Positions 4,912 to 8,389 of a DNA stretch of 8,389 nucleotides are shown in pieces (positions within the stretch are counted from its first letter, which is position 1; each line of letters starts with the position of its first letter). The stretch spans positions 1-8,389 of the forward strand of contig CAMNHM010000117.1 of assembly GCA_946539475.1 (NCBI GenBank), in the 5' to 3' direction. The position numbers and the translations under genes were made by a program. Under the pieces are notes generated by a model that saw only the letters and a list, made by a program, of their open reading frames with translations, was not told the origin of the DNA and did not search any database. Source of the DNA: an uncultured Prevotellaceae bacterium. Its GTDB lineage: Bacteria; Bacteroidota; Bacteroidia; Bacteroidales; Bacteroidaceae.

Positions 4912-6933
4912 ATGAAGAAAATTCTTTTTATCATCGCCTCGTTGCTGCTCGCCTCGGCCACCGAAGCCAAGGTCGTACTGCCCCAGCTGTTCCAGTCGGG
5001 GATGGTCATGCAGCGCGGTAAGTCCATACCCGTCTGGGGATGGGCCGACAAGGGCGAGCAGGTGTCCATCCAGTTCAACAAGAAACAGTATTCAACCATT
5101 GCCGACGAGCAGGGCCGCTGGCGCATCGACCTGCCGAAGATGAAGGCCGGAGGGCCGTATATAATAGAGGTGAGAGGTGAGGGGCAAGAGGTGAGAGAAA
5201 TCACCGACGTGCTCATCGGCGACGTGTGGCTCTGTTCAGGACAGTCGAACATCGATGTCCATATCGAGAGGGTCTATCCCCAATATGTGCAGGAGATTGA
5301 CAGTTACGAGAATCCCCAGATCCGCCTTTTCCGGGTACAGAACGACACTGATACTCACGGCCCCAAGAGCGACATCATGCCGACAGCCATCAACTGGAAG
5401 CCGCTGACGAAGCAGAATGCCTGGCCATTCTCTGCCGTGGGCTATTTCCTGGGCAAGCGTATGTACGAAAAGACGAAGGTGCCCCAGGGCATCATCGTCA
5501 ATAGCTGGGGCGGCACGCCCATCGAGGCCTGGATATCAGCCGACTCGTTGCGGCAAGACTATCCCATGCTGCTCAAGCGCACGGAGATGATGCAGAGCGA
5601 CAAATATGTGGAAGCGCAAAGGCAGGCCAATGCCTTCGCATCGCAGCAGTGGCAGCAGATACTCGACGGCAGCGACCCAGGGCTACCCCCCTCTTCCTCC
5701 CCCCAAAATGGGGGGAGAATTGGGGGGTGGACGGCCGCCAACTACGATGACAGCCAGTGGCAGACCATCGACCAGGACGGCTGGCAGTGGCGTGGCTGCG
5801 GCACCGTATGGCTCCGTCAGCACATACAGATAGACCAGGCCCATGCCAGCAAACCTGCCCGGCTGTTGCTCGGCACCCTTTTCGACCAGGATGTCACCTA
5901 CGTCAACGGGCGCGAGGTGGGACATACCTACTATCAGTACCCTCCGCGTCGCTATGACCTGCCCGAAGGACTGCTCCGCGAGGGCGACAATGTGATAACC
6001 ATTCGCTTTATCAACAAATACGGTGCTGTGCATTTCATTCCCCAAAAGCCCTACCTGATCGCCTTCGGTGACGACCGTTTCTCGCAGAACCCGATGCCGA
6101 AGGACATCATACCTCTCGGCAAGACGTGGAAGATGCACGTCGGTGCCGAGATGCCGGGTTGTCCCAGTGGCGATGTCTCCTTGCAGAACCTGCCTACGAC
6201 GCTCTACAATGCCGTCGTCCATCCCCTGGCTCCCTATGCCGTCAATGGTGTGGTGTGGTATCAGGGGGAGTCGAACACAGGCAACCCTGCTCCCTATGCC
6301 GACTATCTCAGGAAGATGATGGGTTGCTGGCGTGACCTCTGGCACGATCAGCAGATGCCTTTCACCATCGTTCAGCTGGCCAATCACGACGGGCGTCAGC
6401 AGACGGGCAATCCGCAACCCCTCACGCCACAGACGGAACCCGTGAGAAGCGGATGGGCACAACTCCGTGAGGCCCAGCGCCTCGTGGCGAAGGCAGACCC
6501 ATGGGCAGAACTGGCCGTCATCAACGACTTGGGAGAGAGTGTCGACATCCATCCCCTGCGCAAGAAAGAGGTGGCCGAGCGCATCGGCCTCTGCTTTGAC
6601 CGCCTCGTATATAATAATAAGGTGAAGCTATCGCCGGAGGTCGTGTCGGCTGAGGTGAAGGACGGTAAGATAATCCTTACCCTCGACCAGCCCATCCAGT
6701 CTGGTGAGCTCTACGGTTTCGAGATTGCCGGAGACGACGGCAAATATCACAATGCCGCCGCATCATCAGACGGGAGCCGCATCAATGTTCAATGTTCAAT
6801 GTTCAATGTTCAATGTTCAATGTTCAATGTTCAATCTCTGCGCTACGCCTGGAAGGACGACCCTCAGCAGGCCAATGTCCGATCACTCAGCGGACTCCCC
6901 ATGTCATCGTTCGAATTAAAAATCAATCAATAA
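4912..6933 (+). CDS. Secreted SGNH/SASA-family carbohydrate acetylesterase
   Basis: The 673-residue product has a signal peptide (about residues 1-19, cleavage near TEA/K). It belongs to the sialate O-acetylesterase-like (SASA) group, whose members in xylan loci remove acetyl groups from xylan; this substrate is inferred from context. Residues 20-100 form a beta-rich N-terminal domain. The SGNH core follows: nucleophile S112 in LCSGQSN, WGGTPIEAW (199-207), VVWYQGESN (447-455), and D545/H547 in ESVDIHP. A jelly-roll-like domain (about 272-390) interrupts the core. The C-terminal motif LRYAWKDDP...GLPMSSFE (643-668) is the family's usual ending. The frame contains three unusual low-complexity stretches: residues 86-95, 259-272 and 625-641. 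It is the first gene of the rightward operon, with the next start 9 bp after its stop. CE20-like or CE6-like activity cannot be resolved by eye. Confidence 0.88.
   Translation: MKKILFIIASLLLASATEAKVVLPQLFQSGMVMQRGKSIPVWGWADKGEQVSIQFNKKQYSTIADEQGRWRIDLPKMKAGGPYIIEVRGEGQEVREITDVLIGDVWLCSGQSNIDVHIERVYPQYVQEIDSYENPQIRLFRVQNDTDTHGPKSDIMPTAINWKPLTKQNAWPFSAVGYFLGKRMYEKTKVPQGIIVNSWGGTPIEAWISADSLRQDYPMLLKRTEMMQSDKYVEAQRQANAFASQQWQQILDGSDPGLPPSSSPQNGGRIGGWTAANYDDSQWQTIDQDGWQWRGCGTVWLRQHIQIDQAHASKPARLLLGTLFDQDVTYVNGREVGHTYYQYPPRRYDLPEGLLREGDNVITIRFINKYGAVHFIPQKPYLIAFGDDRFSQNPMPKDIIPLGKTWKMHVGAEMPGCPSGDVSLQNLPTTLYNAVVHPLAPYAVNGVVWYQGESNTGNPAPYADYLRKMMGCWRDLWHDQQMPFTIVQLANHDGRQQTGNPQPLTPQTEPVRSGWAQLREAQRLVAKADPWAELAVINDLGESVDIHPLRKKEVAERIGLCFDRLVYNNKVKLSPEVVSAEVKDGKIILTLDQPIQSGELYGFEIAGDDGKYHNAAASSDGSRINVQCSMFNVQCSMFNVQSLRYAWKDDPQQANVRSLSGLPMSSFELKINQ
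5167..5194 (+). repeat. Short degenerate 7-bp array (GAGGTGA) inside the esterase gene
   Basis: Four consecutive heptamers read GAGGTGA, GAGGTGA, GGGGCAA, GAGGTGA, and a further GAG follows. They encode residues 86-94 of the esterase, just before the conserved VLIGDVWLCSGQSN segment. The purine-rich composition differs from the flanking codons. Confidence 0.55.
5685..5728. repeat. G/C-rich inverted-repeat element inside the esterase gene
   Basis: A strong imperfect hairpin. On the left, six Cs (5686-5691), TCTTCCT, and six Cs (5699-5704); the loop is AAAA; on the right, T, six Gs (5710-5715), AGAATT, six Gs (5722-5727) and T. It encodes the low-complexity residues PPSSSPQNGGRIGG, in the linker just before the jelly-roll-like insert domain. 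It resembles the C-run/G-run hairpin repeats I recall from intergenic regions of Prevotella and Bacteroides genomes, which suggests an in-frame insertion of a mobile or dispersed element. Confidence 0.75.
6783..6835 (+). repeat. Perfect 7-bp tandem array (CAATGTT)7 inside the esterase gene
   Basis: Seven identical copies of CAATGTT (6783-6831) are followed by a partial CAAT. Because 7 is not a multiple of 3, the array encodes a 7-residue peptide cycle (NVQCSMF) and all three forward frames are open through it. It covers residues 625-641, directly before the conserved C-terminal motif RYAWKDDP. Loss of one unit would end the protein at 6919; gain of one would extend it to 7214, inside the transporter gene. 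Confidence 0.95.
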
Positions 6934-6942
6934 ATAAGTATT

Positions 6943-8355
6943 ATGTCAACAACAAACGAAACGAAAGGCTTCTACAAGCTGTCATGGGTGCAGCGTATCG
7001 GCTTCGGTGCCGGCGACCTGGCCCAGAACCTCATCTATCAGACCATCTGTATGTACCTGCTGTTCTTCTACACCGATGTCTATGTGCTCGGTGGCGATGC
7101 AGCAAAGTCTGCCGGACTGGCAGGCACCATGTTCCTCGTGGTGCGACTCGTCGACGTGCTCTGGGATCCCCTCGTGGGCACCTTCGTCGACAAGCACAAC
7201 CCTGTTTGGGGTAAATACCGCAGCTACCTCGTCATGGGCGGTATCCCCCTGACCATCCTGGCCATCCTCTGTTTCTGGGACGGTTTTGCTCCCTCGCTCA
7301 TTTACGCCTATCTGACCTACGTGGGCATGTCGATGCTCTACACGCTGATCAATGTGCCCTACGGTGCCCTGAACTCCTCGCTGACACGCGACACCGACGA
7401 GATCACCATCCTCACCTCCGTCCGTATGTTCATGGCCAATGTGGGTGGTCTGGCCGTCTCGGCTGGTGTGCCCATCATCGTGGCCATCTTCGCCTCGTCG
7501 CAGACGCTGCCCATCGAGATGGCGCTCTTCATGGGTCTCGGTTCGCTGCCCTCGTTCATCTTCATGCCCCTCGTTCCGGCCATCAAGAAGAAGGTGGGCA
7601 AGAAGAATATGTTCTACATCTTCCTCAGCATCGCCATCATCGGTATGGCCCTGCTCTACGTGATCAGCAAGATGGGTACGGTGAAGGAGAACATCACGCT
7701 GGTGTACATCGCTCAGTTCATCAAGTCGACGGGTGTCATCGTGGCCACGGGTTACATGTGGGCTCTCATCCCCGAGGTGATCTCCTATGCTGAGTATACC
7801 ACGGGCCGTCGTATCGCCGGTATCGTGAACGCCCTGACGGGTATCTTCTTCAAGGCCGGTATGGCTCTGGGAGGCGTCGTTCCCGGACTGGTGCTTGCCA
7901 TGACCAACTATGTGCCTGCCGAGGAGGCCACCACACTGCCGAAGGACAGCAGCGCCTGGTTCTACACCATGCTGCTCTACTCGCTCGTCGGTCTGGCCCT
8001 GCTCATCTTCTGCTTCTCGCAGACCAAGGAGCGCGTCGTGATGGATGCTTCCGAAGCAGAGAATGTGAAGGTGAGTGACCTGTGGATGGAGTTCATGCGC
8101 AACCGTCCGCTGCGTATCATCGCCCTCTTCTTCATCACTGCCTTCGCCATGATGTCGGTGGGCAATGCTGCCGGTGCCTATTTCATGAACGACCTTGAGC
8201 TGCAGACACCGCTGGCTCAGGAGGGCATCCGCTGGCTCGTCTGCATCATTCCTGCTATCCTGCTGATCGTCGCTATGTTCATCATCTCGAAGTACGAACT
8301 GACTGACGAGGTGATCGACGACATCAACAAGAAGATTGAGGAGCGCAATAAGTAA
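6943..8355 (+). CDS. GPH-type sugar transporter with permuted helix blocks
   Basis: A 470-residue inner-membrane protein with about 12 hydrophobic segments, starting 9 bp after the esterase stop. The N-terminal part is normal for GPH symporters: D75-P76, the helix 2-3 loop VDKHNPVWGKYRSY (82-95), and LINVPYGALNSSLTRD (135-150). After helix 5 (to about residue 185) comes the block that normally forms helices 8-11: AIKKKVGKKN (213-222), MWALIPEVISYAEYTTGRR (272-290), and helix 11 to about 321. Only then come helix 6, the central loop CFSQTKERVVMDASEAENV (357-375) with NRPLR, and helix 7 (about 390-415). Helix 12 (428-449) ends the protein. The other GPH protein in this window has the standard order. 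Frame and codon use are uniform throughout. Substrate is inferred from context as oligosaccharide or pentoside. It could be functional, degenerate or an assembly artefact. Confidence 0.88.
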   Translation: MSTTNETKGFYKLSWVQRIGFGAGDLAQNLIYQTICMYLLFFYTDVYVLGGDAAKSAGLAGTMFLVVRLVDVLWDPLVGTFVDKHNPVWGKYRSYLVMGGIPLTILAILCFWDGFAPSLIYAYLTYVGMSMLYTLINVPYGALNSSLTRDTDEITILTSVRMFMANVGGLAVSAGVPIIVAIFASSQTLPIEMALFMGLGSLPSFIFMPLVPAIKKKVGKKNMFYIFLSIAIIGMALLYVISKMGTVKENITLVYIAQFIKSTGVIVATGYMWALIPEVISYAEYTTGRRIAGIVNALTGIFFKAGMALGGVVPGLVLAMTNYVPAEEATTLPKDSSAWFYTMLLYSLVGLALLIFCFSQTKERVVMDASEAENVKVSDLWMEFMRNRPLRIIALFFITAFAMMSVGNAAGAYFMNDLELQTPLAQEGIRWLVCIIPAILLIVAMFIISKYELTDEVIDDINKKIEERNK

Positions 8356-8389
8356 TAAACAAAAATCTTCAAAAATCAGACACAAATCT

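Noticed and set aside
5683..6552. 289-codon open frame antisense to the esterase
   Set aside because: No recognisable domain, and part of it is simply the complement of the G/C hairpin; the sense frame has the SGNH motifs.
6783..6835. CRISPR-like array
   Set aside because: The units are 7 bp and directly contiguous with no spacers, and they are translated as part of the esterase.
6792..7214. 140-codon plus-strand frame crossing from the CAATGTT array into the transporter gene
   Set aside because: It has no initiation site of its own outside the array and reads the transporter gene out of frame. It matters only as the predicted tail if the array gains one unit.
6982..8385. 467-codon open frame antisense to the second transporter
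   Set aside because: It is the codon-bias shadow of a GC-rich membrane-protein gene: the translation is rich in His, Asp, Glu and Gly with no recognisable domain, while the sense strand encodes a clear transporter.

Overview
The window looks like a chromosomal segment from a Bacteroidota bacterium of the Prevotella type (order Bacteroidales). Three things suggest this: promoter -7 boxes of the form TAnnTTTG, the lack of strong Shine-Dalgarno sites, and a gene set resembling the xylan cluster described in Prevotella bryantii (a sugar symporter, a GH10 xylanase and a GH43 enzyme in a row). Most of the window is GC-rich. The first ~600 bases are visibly more AT-rich. The assignment rests on these features, not on a database search.

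Layout. Positions 1-500 (+) hold the 3' end of a DUF3990-type gene, overlapping by 4 bp a small DUF3791-like gene; this is a possible toxin-antitoxin-like cassette. Positions 480-597 (-) hold a well-formed promoter, an overlapping perfect dyad, and a 26-codon ORF that faces the cassette. Positions 621-4745 (-) look like one operon, transcribed from right to left: GPH-family sugar symporter, secreted GH10 xylanase, cytoplasmic GH43 xylosidase/arabinofuranosidase, and an ECF sigma factor whose start overlaps the GH43 stop. Positions 4746-4911 form a divergent promoter region with three perfect dyads. Positions 4912-8355 (+) hold a secreted SGNH/SASA acetylesterase and, 9 bp downstream, a second GPH-type transporter. 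The last 34 bases (8356-8389) are AT-rich and show no feature.

Function. The esterase and the GH10 enzyme both have signal peptides and would deacetylate and cut xylan outside the cytoplasm. The two transporters would import the oligosaccharides. The leaderless (signal-free) GH43 enzyme would finish hydrolysis inside the cell. No SusC/SusD pair, hybrid two-component regulator or anti-sigma factor is present in the window.

The most unusual observation is the second transporter (6943-8355). Its membrane segments appear to be in a permuted order. The block carrying the central cytoplasmic loop and helices 6-7 lies after the block carrying helices 8-11, whereas the other GPH protein in this same window has the usual order. 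All three junctions fall in predicted periplasmic loops and each block has an even number of helices, so topology would be preserved. The window also contains three short tandem arrays with a 7-bp period. Two of them, plus a G/C-rich hairpin element, lie inside the esterase reading frame. One array could act as a frame-switching (phase-variable) tract.
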